Shown here piece by piece: positions 32,201 to 42,083 of a stretch of 64,000 bases of DNA (the first letter of the stretch is position 1; each line of letters begins with the position of its first letter). The notes under the pieces are model-generated. The model saw only the letters and a program-made list of their open reading frames with translations. It made no database searches and had not been told where the DNA came from. The position numbers and the translations under genes were made by a program. The stretch lies in contig JAQMWT010000521.1 in NCBI GenBank assembly GCA_029834535.1, forward strand, positions 168,857 to 232,856, given 5' to 3'. This DNA is from Chrysophaeum taylorii. Lineage: Eukaryota > Sar > Pelagophyceae > Pelagomonadales > Pelagomonadaceae.

Positions 32201-33063
32201 CTGTCTTGATAAATCAAGGAAGGGGCGCCTGCGAACATGAGATCGGCGTGGATAATAAGATAGGGCGCAACGGCACGTGGACGAGACAAAGGCTCGGAGG
32301 CAGGAAGCAAGGTGGAAGTGGAGGCATGTGCTTTACGTTGGCCAACATGCGCAGCATGCATTTTACCTAGAGCACAAGCAGGACAAAAAGAAAGAGACGC
32401 GGAGCTCGGGAAAAGGGGTGCGCCAACAGCGAGAGAAGACAAACGTCGGATATAAGAGGGACTATAGTGACCAAGACGAGCATGCCAAAGGTCGAAGGTA
32501 AGTTGAGTGCGCTGAGACACAGCGGGAAACGCACAAGGGTCATGTACGCGAGGGCAAGAAGAAAATGCCACAAAAGGTGAAACGAAGTCCGCGTAGGGCG
32601 CAACGGTCGTATTGCCGATCCAACAGACGATCAAAAGAAGACCACAGCGACGAAGCAGGGGAATAACGTGATGCGTTTGACGGTGACGTAAAATGCGTTG
32701 CGGATGAGCAGGGCCAACAGCCTGAATCGTGTGACAATCGTAACCAACTTGCTCAAGGGCATGATCCGAAAGGATCCGTTTGTCACCAAGGCCAGGAGAA
32801 ATGAGGGTATGCGGGAACGCGACATGGATACCATGAGGGGCGGAAAGAGTGGGTGGAGGAGAAGGAAGACCACGATTGTCGAGAGGACCAATTGAAGGAA
32901 ACGTTAAGTGAGCAGTGCCAGAACCAGAAACAGTGCCAGTGCCGATAGCAGAAGTGATTGAATGCTGTTGAGTGTTGTCAAGGTCAGTGAAACCAGCAGA
33001 AGAATTGAAGCGATTGACGTTTGCGCCGGTATCGTGGACGACGAGGCGAACACCTGCTACCAT
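29246..33063 (-). pseudogene. Copia pol: protease, integrase, RT, RNase H
   Basis: 33063-31783: protease with VVHDTGANV near its N-terminus; integrase zinc motif (HARLGHYSP...CPACALGK) and the first core Asp (IHADLMF). A frame change near 32.1 kb leads into 32092-29663: the rest of the core (SGVVERSHRAT), the GxGYR-like C-terminal motif, RT with HDTYSPVAN, KLDVSSAFIQAP and LVLVVDDLLAAH, and RNase H with GYSDSSWADD. The usual YVDD Tyr is replaced by Val. RNase H is cut at 29671 by a 193-bp insertion and finishes at 29478-29246 (RTRHIDIRF, LSDIFTRS). No capsid-like or zinc-knuckle gag precedes the protease. Confidence 0.85.
29479..29671 (+). mobile_element. Short LINE derivative inserted in the copia RNase H
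   Basis: 5'-truncated copy of the 44227-44570 element ending in GTTAGTTAGTTAG. Flanked by CATTGGTACCG (29468-29478) and CATTGGTGCCG (29672-29682), an 11-bp target duplication with one mismatch. Confidence 0.8.
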
Positions 33064-33160
33064 GTTACAACTGGAATGGGGCGTTAGACTAGCGATAAGG
33101 GAATGACGTAGGGATACTAGATACGTGGTGCAGGGGTAAGTGTCATAGCTTCCTCACACA
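33063..33160 (-). repeat. Copia 5' LTR
   Basis: 98 bp, nearly identical to 28975-29072. The protease ORF starts two bases outside it. Confidence 0.8.
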
Positions 33161-34047
33161 CCTAGTCCCAATCTCTAACCCCAGTAAATTCGGCGTAAAC
33201 CCACTCGTGCTCACATCCACTCACCCACTCTCCTTTGAACTCGCCGCTCTCACCCTCGCCAATCTAAGCTGCTTTGATCCGCACATGCCGCTAACCTTTG
33301 AGTTTACTCTAAAAACCCCAGTAAGTTCACTTGGTCCCAGTAAGTTCGCCTGGTCACTAAGTTCACCTAGTCCCAATCTCTAACCTCCGCAAGTTCACCT
33401 GGTCCCAGCAAGTTCACCTACAGTGCGCGTGTAGACGCCGGGAGGGGGCTTATCGGTATTGCGCAGCACGTGTGGGGTAGGGTGGAGTCGTCGACCCAGA
33501 AGAGGATATCCTCGGGGTTGCCGATCGACAGAGAGCCACGTAGAGCTGGACGTGGCAGAAGACGGGCTTGGGCAAGAGGACGCCGACCTCGCGGGGCGTC
33601 TGGCCCTGGCTCTTGTTGATCGTTTGGCGTCGGCGGGCCTTAAGGGATACAGGTTGGAGGAGCCTCGGTGACACGACACGATCGATCATGTATCTGGTAC
33701 CGTTGCAGTGGCCGTGCGACGGGTCGAGGTTGCGAAGACTTTAAGCTCGCGATCAAAGTCAGCATGCCGTTGGTTGTCAGGGAGTTGAAAACTCGACTGT
33801 AAAGAGCGAGGCGTCGTCTTCCGACCCAACCTAGTCGGCCGAAAAGAACTCCGACGCCTCGTCTCCGGGAAAATAAGGCCGCGGTCATGCGCGCGTTGTC
33901 AGCATCGACAACATCGTTTCGACGGGGCGTGAGAATGGCGCGCTGAAAGAGCCGCCGCGTGTCGTGGAAATGGTCTGCGAGGTTGCCGTAGACGGCTTGG
34001 AGGATCAATGTTCGCGCTCCTACCTGATCCTTACTCTGAATCGGGGG

Positions 34048-35216
34048 GCGTCCTCGTCGACCCCACCATCTCGACGCCCGTGCTCATACCCCAACTCCAG
34101 CGTGCTCTAACCTCCCAGCGCGAGACAGCTCGGGCCATTGCACTCCGGCGCCTTGCGGCCACCCTTCCCATCACCGATGCACTTCGAGTAGCGGCGTCCT
34201 CATGGGATCGCTTCTCGACCACGTTCATCAGCTCGTGGCCCAGCTCCGCCCGTCAAATCCCCAACCGCTGCTGGGCTGAGATGTGTGCCCAGTACTTTGG
34301 CTACCCCTCTCCAGCTTGTTCGGGCCTCGTGGGCACTCGCATTCTGGGCACTGACGTCGTTCTCGACGCTCACGGCAAGGTGCTTCTCACGCAGGCCAAC
34401 CTTGTCAACCGCGGAGGAGCGCGGACCACCTGGCATGACGGCCAGCTCGAGTGCGTCCTCTGCAGCCTCAAAGAGGCCGGCATCCCAGCCCTGTCCGAGG
34501 TTTTCGGCATCTTTGCTGACGTCGTCGCCCCTACCATTCGCACGCGCCTCTACGGCCGGTACCGAGGCAATCTCGCCCGTCGCCACGTCGTCCCAGACAT
34601 CCTCACCACGCTCGACAACAAGGAGCAACTCTACGACATCAAAATCCTCGCTTGGGGTTCGTTGTACACCGCCCACGCCCTCCATCCCTCCCACCCGTCG
34701 CCTGTCGATCGGCGCGCAGCGCAAGTCCACTCCGAATACCTCGCTCACGCCCGCGGCATCGACGCCATCATCCCCCAGCCGGGTACAGCACCACCGCCTG
34801 GCTTCTTGGGCCCTGTCGAACAGCGGCTACGTAGCTACGGCACCGTCGCCGGCCTCGTCTTTGGTGCCTTCGGTGAGGCCAGCGCGGCGTGCCACGCTCT
34901 CGCCCGTGCATGCGGAGAGCGCATCGCTGCGCGAACCTGGGTGGCAAGCGGCTGCGCCAACTTCACAGAGGCAAAGGCGGCCCAAACTCGCCGCATTTAC
35001 CGTGAGTGGGGGATCGCCAACGCGTTAGGCCGGGCTCGCTGTGCCCTCACCGCCCTCACCCATGTCGCCGCCTCGGGGAACCCCACCCAGGCCGCCCGAT
35101 CACAGCAGGACGTCACCCTTCGTCGCACATACGTCCGGCGGCAGCATGCGTGCGACCTACGGGCGGGGCCCGTCCTCTCTTCGCCTGCCCCACGACTCGG
35201 CGATGACCCCGACTAG
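34048..35216 (+). CDS. Nuclease-like C-terminal part of a non-LTR retroelement protein
   Basis: The longest copy of this repeat family, about 390 residues. Visible order: ARTTWHDGQLECVLCSLKEAG (helix common in these proteins), RRHVVPDILTTLDNKEQ, then LYDIKIL (a PD...DxK pair as in PD-(D/E)XK nucleases), then DRRAAQVHSEYLAHARGID, GLVFGAFGEAS and an Arg/Ala-rich end. Such domains occur downstream of RT in several algal non-LTR elements. The RT itself is absent, so the copy is 5'-truncated at 34048, right after CCTTACTCTGAATCGGGG. The upstream Met at 34008 belongs to the neighbouring helicase repeat. Nuclease activity is inferred from the motif pair only. Confidence 0.55.
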
Positions 35217-35335
35217 GTCCCGCGTACTTATCTCCGCCCGTCAGGCACATCCCTCCTACCCCACAAACCCACCCACATCCTTCATGCCCCCCCCACACCA
35301 CCCCCCTCTTGGCAGTCGACATTTAAAGACAAACA
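35217..35335 (+). repeat. 3' tail of the nuclease-type element
   Basis: Standard tail: GTACTTATCTCCGCCCGTCA ... CCCCTCTTGGCAGTCGACAT, then a short AAAGACAAACAG end where a MITE fragment begins. Confidence 0.55.
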
Positions 35336-35482
35336 GAAAATCGGACAATCAAATGAGGGTAATAGCAAGAAGACAGCAAGAAAGCAATACAAATGCCCGG
35401 TCCATTGGGTTCAGTGGAAGCGCAGGTAAGGGTGTCAAGATGACAGGCAGGCAAGTGGGGTGGAATGGGCGTTACTGCCACA
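35336..35482 (+). mobile_element. MITE, family 1, partial copy D
   Basis: The right 147 bp of the family (GAAAATCGGACAATCAAA... to GGCGTTACTGCCACA). The left half is missing. Confidence 0.65.
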
Positions 35483-35726
35483 CCTCGCTCCCCCCTCGGG
35501 ATGGCCCATCGACGCGGAGGCGACGGTCGATGAGCCTGCCCCGGACGACCATGAGCCGTCTCAACAGCAGCACGAGGGCGCAGTCGAGCTTGCTTCCCGT
35601 TTGAAGGTCATTCTGAAGGCGGTCATCAACGAGCGATCGCGAGACACACTCAAGATTACAGTATGAGTCTTGATAAGGGTTGTAGTATGCGGCAGGACAG
35701 CGTCGCCCCCCCCTAAACCACCACTT
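35483..35726. other. Intergenic, ending in a C-rich minisatellite remnant
   Basis: An unrecognised GC-rich stretch with GAGGCGACGGTCGATGAGCC. Near 35699 is GTCGCCCCCCCCTAAACCAC, which matches units of the array at 43951-44095 on the other side of the LTR element. Confidence 0.4.
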
Positions 35727-35900
35727 AGAGAACAGTAAAAATCACTGTGCCTCTGGTAGAGAATGGTGGCAGTGGTTGTGCCACTCTTATCGCCCTGTCT
35801 CTAACGACACAAAGAGCAGCACGGTGTTCGACACAGCGATTTTGGGTTGTTTAGTGTGAGTGTGATGTTAAGGGGGGGGTCCTAACCCTAAATAGAATTT
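35727..35900 (-). repeat. 3' LTR of the 35.7-43.9 kb element
   Basis: AGAGAACAGTAAAAATCACT...CCTAACCCTAAATAGAATTT on the plus strand. Inside it, in element orientation, lies TAGAGATAGA, which might be a short purine tract or the LTR edge. Confidence 0.7.
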
Positions 35901-36888
35901 TCTATCTCTACGCCCTCGCAGATTGAACTCGGTGATGAGCGAAATCTGGGACAAACAAAACAAATGTCTGGCCAGAGACAAATAGACGTTGAGTTGTGAG
36001 GAGGCGTTGAAGGAAAGTGTGCGAAGTGCATGAGAGAGATAGAGGAGAGGGTGAGAGCAGGTGAGTGTGAGTGAGAAAGGAGAAAGAGCGCGAAGTTGAA
36101 CGTGGAATAGGTTGAGAGGGGAAGAAAAAAGGAGGTGGATGATCAAGGAAAAGAAAAAAAGCATCGATCGTAAGGAAGGAGAAAAGTGGGGGAAGATGCT
36201 AAGAGGATACGTGGAGGAAAATGCTCGGTAGGCTAATGATGAAGTATGGCGAATTCTGTTCGAGAGACCAGATCATCATCTTGTTCAGTGACTGATGAGA
36301 TAGGGGACGGTGCGTGCCGGTGGATAAATCCTAAGTGGCTGGGGGATCATCGGAGTTGAACGGGTGGTCTAACAAATAACAACAGGAGGGATCATGGGTC
36401 AGGCAGTCGGGAATTGTGCAGCAGACCAATGGTTGATCGAATGGCGAATAATGAGAGTGGCCGTAGGGATGAGATTCTATTGTGGCTAATGTAGGGCTAA
36501 TAAAGGTTTGACGATATGACGGAGCGCCAGCATTATCCCATTAAGGGATATGACCATTTAACCAAATCGGTTTCGACATGGTAAGGTAATCGTCGTAATG
36601 AGAGCGAGTAAGGCGGAGCTGTTCCTGGAAGATGAGACAACCAGAATTGCCTGTCACACACGTGTCGAAGCTGTCGTCCTGGGTGTTGCGTGGGACAGCT
36701 GAAGTTAGGCTATGAGCGTGCAAAGTAATATGCGGATAATCGTAGTGCGATTATGATATCGAGATAAAGTTGTCTGGGGTTGGCCATAAATTTGAAAACT
36801 ACAAATTTGCTGTAGATTTGGGGTTGTAGTCTCGTGTAAGTCGCCAGTGGCTATCATCGAAAGATGATTGGGCGGAGACTGAAGTTTG

Positions 36889-38862
36889 CTAGTGTATCGC
36901 GTATGATGGTGGATACAGGCGTGTGTCCTGTGCTGAAGAGTCGGTGCCCTGTGCAGAAAATGCAGAAGAGTTGGGCAACAGAAGGAAGTGCCTGAAGGCG
37001 ATGGACTGTTTGAAGATATTGTCCGTGCCAGGGGAAGAGTTGACTTCGAAGGTATGGTCAAAGTCGCATCTTTTGTGTTCTATTCTACAAAGTAATCCTG
37101 AACTGTGACGATCGACGGATCCAGTATTCACTTCGTGTCCGGAGTCGTTTTCATCCGAATCAAACTTCCCTTGATGTACAAACGCGAGAGAGCGTGGTGC
37201 ATCCCTGGTGAATCGTGCAGTGACTGAAAGGTGAGACATTCGACAGAAGGGTGTTGTCGATATGCGAGAGCTGTACAGTATACAACGTGTAGGGAGCGTA
37301 TGTTTCAAGAGAGGATTAATCTGTGGACGGGGAATGTCCGAAGAATGAACATGATGTGAGGTCCTGTCCATAATGCGAGAACTGTCCGATAATGTGTCAT
37401 GCGATACTGTGACTAGCAGCGAGTGTGTGGGAATGAAGAAGTAGATAGGCATGGCAGTTAACTTCCCTTGATTCGTAACACAGCTGGGTGGGGCTAGCGG
37501 TGTGCGGCAGTGGCATTTGGTGGAATGCTGAGAGTAGAGCGCGTGTCCAACCCGTGGAGATTCGGTGTTATCCTCGCGGGTGCTACGGAAAGCGTCGACT
37601 GGGTGCGAATTACAATGGCGGCTGTTGGGCTCAGAGTTCTGCAAGATGGAACCTGCAGTGTGAATGGAGAAGAGCGAACCGGGTGCGTCGTAGGATCGTA
37701 ATACGCGAGTGTAGTCTGAGCTGTGTCCGAAGCATGATTCTGATAGCAATGTCGACAGATGCGAGATATGATCATAACTGGACGAGGATTTCGCGTGAAG
37801 TTGTGTTGTAACCGGACCATAGTGGTGCAGAGCTTCAACGTCAAGCATAGTGCTGGGAGGGACGTGAAAAGAGGTGAGCAAAGGGCTCTGCGTGCGGCTA
37901 TCATTTGGTGGCGGGCATTTATTGCGCGAGACTAGCGATAACTGCGACGTGTGGCTTTGGCGTGACAGAACTTCGTTTGCATATGGCAGCATGCTGGATA
38001 AAACCGAGCGAGGGTGGAATGCTGAAACTTGAGAGGTGTGACCTGCATTAGACTAACGGAAGAGCGTTGGAAGCTCTGAATTGCATTGATGACGGAACTT
38101 AGTGTCATCACAAATCGTCGGGGATTTGGTCGTCGGGTGTCGCGTTGAAGCGGGGAGGAACGACGAATGCTCATCAGGTATTGGCGTGTGACAGAGGTCC
38201 TTAGAAAGAGGGACTTCGGTACGTGCCTTGAATTGAGTTCCGATGTAGCCAGAGTAGCCATCGGAGGCATGACTGATACGAATCGAAACGAATCTTGTCG
38301 TCGGTGGAAAATTAATGCGCCCTCGTAATTCGAACTGGGTGAAATCTTCGAATTGCCGGTGAGACGGAGAGACCATGGTTGCGAAACGATTGCAGAGCCG
38401 GGCGGCGGTCGGAGGAGGCGCTTGAGCGGTGGCTGAGACGACAGTGTCCTGCGTATCATGAATCAAAAGGTGTTCGGGCATCGTACTGTGCGAAAAGCGA
38501 GCGTGCGTCTCAGTTGACTGTGAGTGTACCATGGGTATGGCGCAATGTTCGTAGTCTAAACCGAGAGGGGCGGTGAGCGTGCCGTCGCGAGTGCATAGGA
38601 GCCTGTGCGGTGTCTGAGCTGTAATCGGAATATGGCATATGACGTCATACAAAGCGATGGGAGCTGTATCAGACGTGATGGGACTGGCTAGTAGTGCCGG
38701 GAGCAGCATGTCGGGGGTAGTGCTCAGAGATGAGGGTGGAACGCAGTCCACTTCTATCTTGGTTGCCGTGTGTCGCGGTACTATGGGCGTAAACATCCGA
38801 CATGAGGTAAATGCTTGTGTCCCAAACGAGAATGCGAGTATAGTCGCATGGGAAGGTTGCAT
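36889..38862 (-). CDS. Unrecognised ORFs in the 3' half of the non-autonomous LTR element
   Basis: Two long minus-strand frames: 38862-38053 (269 residues) and 37992-36889 (367 residues). The first contains FELRGRINFPPTTRFVSIRI, which loosely echoes ALRGRISIGDLTG in the ORF upstream at 40535-38781. The second is Ser/His/Thr-rich with no motif. Sequence between 35901 and 36888 has no convincing ORF. It may be decayed coding sequence. Confidence 0.3.
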
Positions 38863-40535
38863 TTTGTCTCAGCTGCAGTCAAGAGCTTTGGAGGAAGCCA
38901 ATGGAGAAACCACGAGCACATGGGTGGCGTCTTGTGGCCAAAGTTCCTGTGGGACTGGTTGAGGTGACTCCAAAGTAGGATTCCTTCTTGGATATGACTC
39001 AAGCGTTGCAATGAGTTCATGCTCGAGATCATAGTCGTCCAATAGATGACTCGAGGTGGTCGCGAATGAGCGATATGTCGACCTGGTGGGGAGACCGATG
39101 TGGTGCAGTGACCTGACTGGCTGAGGTAGCCGTGCTGGTAAGATTCCAGCGGGTGCGTTTGACTCTGCAGAGTGCTGACATTGGCTTGTGCCTGATCTGC
39201 AGTCGTGCAGGGAGGCGAGATCGTCTGTGCTAATGCGGATTGCAGCGTCAGGGAAGGGTCGGGTGCCTGGGAGGCTGAAAGGCGGCCTTTGTCTTCCAGA
39301 GGCGAAGGGAACAAGCAGAGCTGTAGCTTCGTCTCGTCGTGGTCGGATAGGCGCAATGAGCTTGTGCGCGTGATCGCGGTGCGCTTACCTGTGTCTTCCT
39401 GATGTACCTTTGTGTCTTGAGGTGGTGCTTCTGCGAGCGGGACATTTCTTAAGGATTGGTCCATCGGATGGGGTGCATCAGCTATGAATGAGACAGGAGC
39501 CAGTAGCAGTGCAAGGTCAGGTGACAGAACGTGTGCGTGGTCGAGTAATTGAGCGTTGGACCTGAGCATCGTCTGCATAGTCTGGAACCGTGCTGTGCAG
39601 TTGGTTTGCGTTGTCTCGTCTGCTACAACAATGAGCTGGCTGGTGTAGCTGGCCGTTGTGGTCTTATCTTTCGTCTTGTCGTCCAATCGGGACTGCGAGA
39701 TAGTACTCGTTGGTATGTGCGAGACTATAAGTAGCTGTTGAGCAGCTGTTGAGAGCCGAGTGCTCTCTTGTCTGGCAGTTTCTGTGGTTTTGGAGTTCCA
39801 GAGACATGACTGCGCAGCTTCAGACGTCTTGGCGTTGGGGATTGCCTTAAAGTGACTCGTAAGTTCAAAGTCGGACGTCGGAAAATGCATCGATAGACCT
39901 GTGAGGTCACCAATTGAAATACGCCCTCGTAAGGCGTGCGCGACGTGGTGCGGGCGCGAGCGACTTATGTTGGTGATCTGAAGGTCGTGAGATACGTTGC
40001 GGCGCGGAGCGTCGGGGGGAATGACGAATGTCATGGTGTTAGAGGCGGTGACGCGGAGAGCATCGAAAAACGTGTCATGCTCCAAGAGCAAAAGCGCGTT
40101 ATGCGGGTGGTCCGAAGTCAGTGCAAAAAGGGGTGTGGCTCGCGGCTGACCTGTCTGCAAGGTAGGGCAGATGGGCGCGTGAGTTGAGATCCCGTGGTGG
40201 AGAGTATCCGGCCTGGAATGCTTGGGGTCCAGTGCGGGAATTCGAAAAGAGGGGTCGCCGAAGGAGAGTGCAGTAGAACCAAGGGCGATGTAAGGGTCAG
40301 TCCTGCTGGGTGCATCCTCAATAGCGGAGATGCTGGGACCAGAGCAGTGAGTGCCGTAGAGACCAGGGTTGGCCTTCGGCGTGTAGAGCATTCGAAGGTG
40401 CGGGCATGTGACATGCGCCCTCAAATGAGGAGTGACGTGCTGAGCGATATGACGCTTTTGAGGGAGGCAACGTGCGTGACTTGTGTGCATGTTTGTGGTG
40501 GAGCCGGCAGCTGGCGTGGAACGTTTGTCGTACAT
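38781..40535 (-). CDS. Unrecognised 584-residue ORF in the LTR element
   Basis: Open, with MTFVIPPDAPRRNVSHDLQI and HALRGRISIGDLTGLSMHFP in its centre. The latter resembles a segment of the next ORF downstream, so a duplicated module is possible. No similarity to pol domains. Composition (Ser, Thr, Pro, His) matches that of the other ORFs of this element. Confidence 0.35.
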   Translation of the reverse strand: MYDKRSTPAAGSTTNMHTSHARCLPQKRHIAQHVTPHLRAHVTCPHLRMLYTPKANPGLYGTHCSGPSISAIEDAPSRTDPYIALGSTALSFGDPSFRIPALDPKHSRPDTLHHGISTHAPICPTLQTGQPRATPLFALTSDHPHNALLLLEHDTFFDALRVTASNTMTFVIPPDAPRRNVSHDLQITNISRSRPHHVAHALRGRISIGDLTGLSMHFPTSDFELTSHFKAIPNAKTSEAAQSCLWNSKTTETARQESTRLSTAAQQLLIVSHIPTSTISQSRLDDKTKDKTTTASYTSQLIVVADETTQTNCTARFQTMQTMLRSNAQLLDHAHVLSPDLALLLAPVSFIADAPHPMDQSLRNVPLAEAPPQDTKVHQEDTGKRTAITRTSSLRLSDHDETKLQLCLFPSPLEDKGRLSASQAPDPSLTLQSALAQTISPPCTTADQAQANVSTLQSQTHPLESYQHGYLSQSGHCTTSVSPPGRHIAHSRPPRVIYWTTMISSMNSLQRLSHIQEGILLWSHLNQSHRNFGHKTPPMCSWFLHWLPPKLLTAAETKCNLPMRLYSHSRLGHKHLPHVGCLRP

Positions 40536-40553
40536 TCCAGTGATGCGAAAATG

Positions 40554-42083
40554 CTAACAGAAGCGGTTCAGGTGGAGCGAGTCTGTGCACAGTACGCGGA
40601 GAATGTTTGCTGAGAGCGCAACGTCGATTATCCGGAGGCAGCGCATGTGTGTGGCGTCCAGAAGAGAGCTATGCAAGGAGACATAAAGGACCGAAGTGGT
40701 CGCAATGGAATCGTGCATAGTTTGCGGCTGATCGGGTCGTTCAGAACTTTCGAAATCTGTGTCTGTTACAGCAGCCATGGGGAAAGCTTTCCAGAAGCTT
40801 GGTCGCGGTGAGACACAAGGATGGGCAGCCGAACGGATTGCGCCCTCTGACTGAAAGTTGTGGAGCGGGTGATCAGGTGCTGCGACTGGTGCTCGTGCGA
40901 AAACATCCATCGAATCGTGAAATGGTGGTCGCAGATGGGTCCATGCAACCTGCTGAGCAGTGTCATACAGTGCATCCGGCCGAGAAGGTGGATGGTGGGT
41001 GCAGCAGCGAGCGCCGGTGAGCGGCAGTTCGCGCCTGTCTTCGGGGAGAGAAGGCGGTGAGGCGGAACCAGCTTCAAATTGATCGGGAGCTGCTGATCGA
41101 GAGATATCGAACAAGGCGGGAGTGCCTGGTGAATCTGAGCTGATACCTGCAGGTGCGGTGAGTGCCTGCGAGTATTTTGACCGTGGGACCGTTGACAGCG
41201 TGTCTTGTCCTTGTGGGTACGGCATTGCGGGGTCATTGATGGTGCTTGGATCAGGCGGCTGATCTGGAATGGTCGGGGAGACCATCTTCGAGACTAGTGA
41301 AGTGGGTCTTGCTTCTTCGCTGTATGCATCATACCAGGGGGCTGAATCCGAGGGGATGTTGTCAGTAGCCTGCGGCTCTTGTGCCTGGGGCATAGAGTAC
41401 GGCGGAGCCTTGGGTCCTTGAGTGTGGTTGCCATAGTCGATGTAGGCGCAATACTCGGGAACATCTCGAGGTGTCTTGTTCTTCGACTGGTCGAAAGTGG
41501 GAACGAGGTGGCTTGGTGTTTCTTCGACAAGATTGCTTCCTGGGCCGTTGTGCCCGAAGAGAGAAGAAGCCCTTATGCATGTCTTGGCAGCATGATGGTG
41601 AGCATGACCATCAGGCAAAGAGCTGTCTTTTGATAATTCGGAACTTGTCGACTCTTGATGTTGGTGGTCTTGTTTCTTGTTGGGACTTTGCACGTAGTGA
41701 TCGTCGCTGGTGGTAGGGGTACGGTCGCCGGTGTTGGATGGACGCCCTCGCAAGTCGGACGCGGGGATGTGGTCGAGTTGGGATGAACCAGGTGGCTGAG
41801 AAGGCGAGCGGGTGCAAAGGGGCTCAGGGGGTGCCAGAGAGGCGAAGAGTGATTTGGCAGAGGAGGAGGGGCCAGAGATGGCGGGAGGTTGAGAACTGAG
41901 AGACGGAGTGGGTGGTGAACCAGGAGAACCAGGTCCGGGGCATCCGTGGAGGTGGTGATGATACTCGGGGAGAGTCGGGGGAGAGGCATTGGAGGTTGGT
42001 TCGGAAGGGGATGAAGGTTGGTTGTGGATGGGGAAAGGAGGTGAAAGATGCGATGCAGCATCGTTGGTGGGGGGGGGTGGCAT
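40554..42083 (-). CDS. Pro/Ser-rich 509-residue ORF in the LTR element
   Basis: Low-complexity N-terminus (Pro/Ser/His), then unrecognised sequence (EYCAYIDYGNHTQ, RPDALYDTAQQVAW). No transmembrane or catalytic signature. It begins right after the coiled-coil ORF and could be a continuation of it by frameshift. Confidence 0.3.
   Translation of the reverse strand: MPPPPTNDAASHLSPPFPIHNQPSSPSEPTSNASPPTLPEYHHHLHGCPGPGSPGSPPTPSLSSQPPAISGPSSSAKSLFASLAPPEPLCTRSPSQPPGSSQLDHIPASDLRGRPSNTGDRTPTTSDDHYVQSPNKKQDHQHQESTSSELSKDSSLPDGHAHHHAAKTCIRASSLFGHNGPGSNLVEETPSHLVPTFDQSKNKTPRDVPEYCAYIDYGNHTQGPKAPPYSMPQAQEPQATDNIPSDSAPWYDAYSEEARPTSLVSKMVSPTIPDQPPDPSTINDPAMPYPQGQDTLSTVPRSKYSQALTAPAGISSDSPGTPALFDISRSAAPDQFEAGSASPPSLPEDRRELPLTGARCCTHHPPSRPDALYDTAQQVAWTHLRPPFHDSMDVFARAPVAAPDHPLHNFQSEGAIRSAAHPCVSPRPSFWKAFPMAAVTDTDFESSERPDQPQTMHDSIATTSVLYVSLHSSLLDATHMRCLRIIDVALSANILRVLCTDSLHLNRFC

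Larger units (their letters stand above)
28975..33160 (-). mobile_element. Ty1/copia LTR retrotransposon without gag
   Basis: About 4.2 kb, flanked by two 98-bp LTRs. The internal order on the minus strand is protease, integrase, RT, RNase H. Directly inside the 5' LTR comes TGGTAGCAGGTG, a plausible tRNA primer-binding site, which overlaps the start of the protease ORF. Insertion interrupted a helicase repeat at GTTCACCTAGTCCC; the flanks share CCT, so the duplication is short or eroded. The element is frameshifted between integrase halves and split by a SINE-like insertion, so it is inactive. Confidence 0.8.
28897..34048 (-). pseudogene. Pif1/Helitron-type helicase fragment (copy H5), split by copia
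   Basis: The repeat begins with GACAAGTGCAGGCC at 28897. It is interrupted at 28975 by the copia element and resumes at 33161 with CCTAGTCCCAATCTC, exactly the continuation seen in the unsplit copies. The helicase end ([18 protein letters not shown]) lies at 33689-33450 on the minus strand, with upstream remnants to 34009. Confidence 0.65.
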
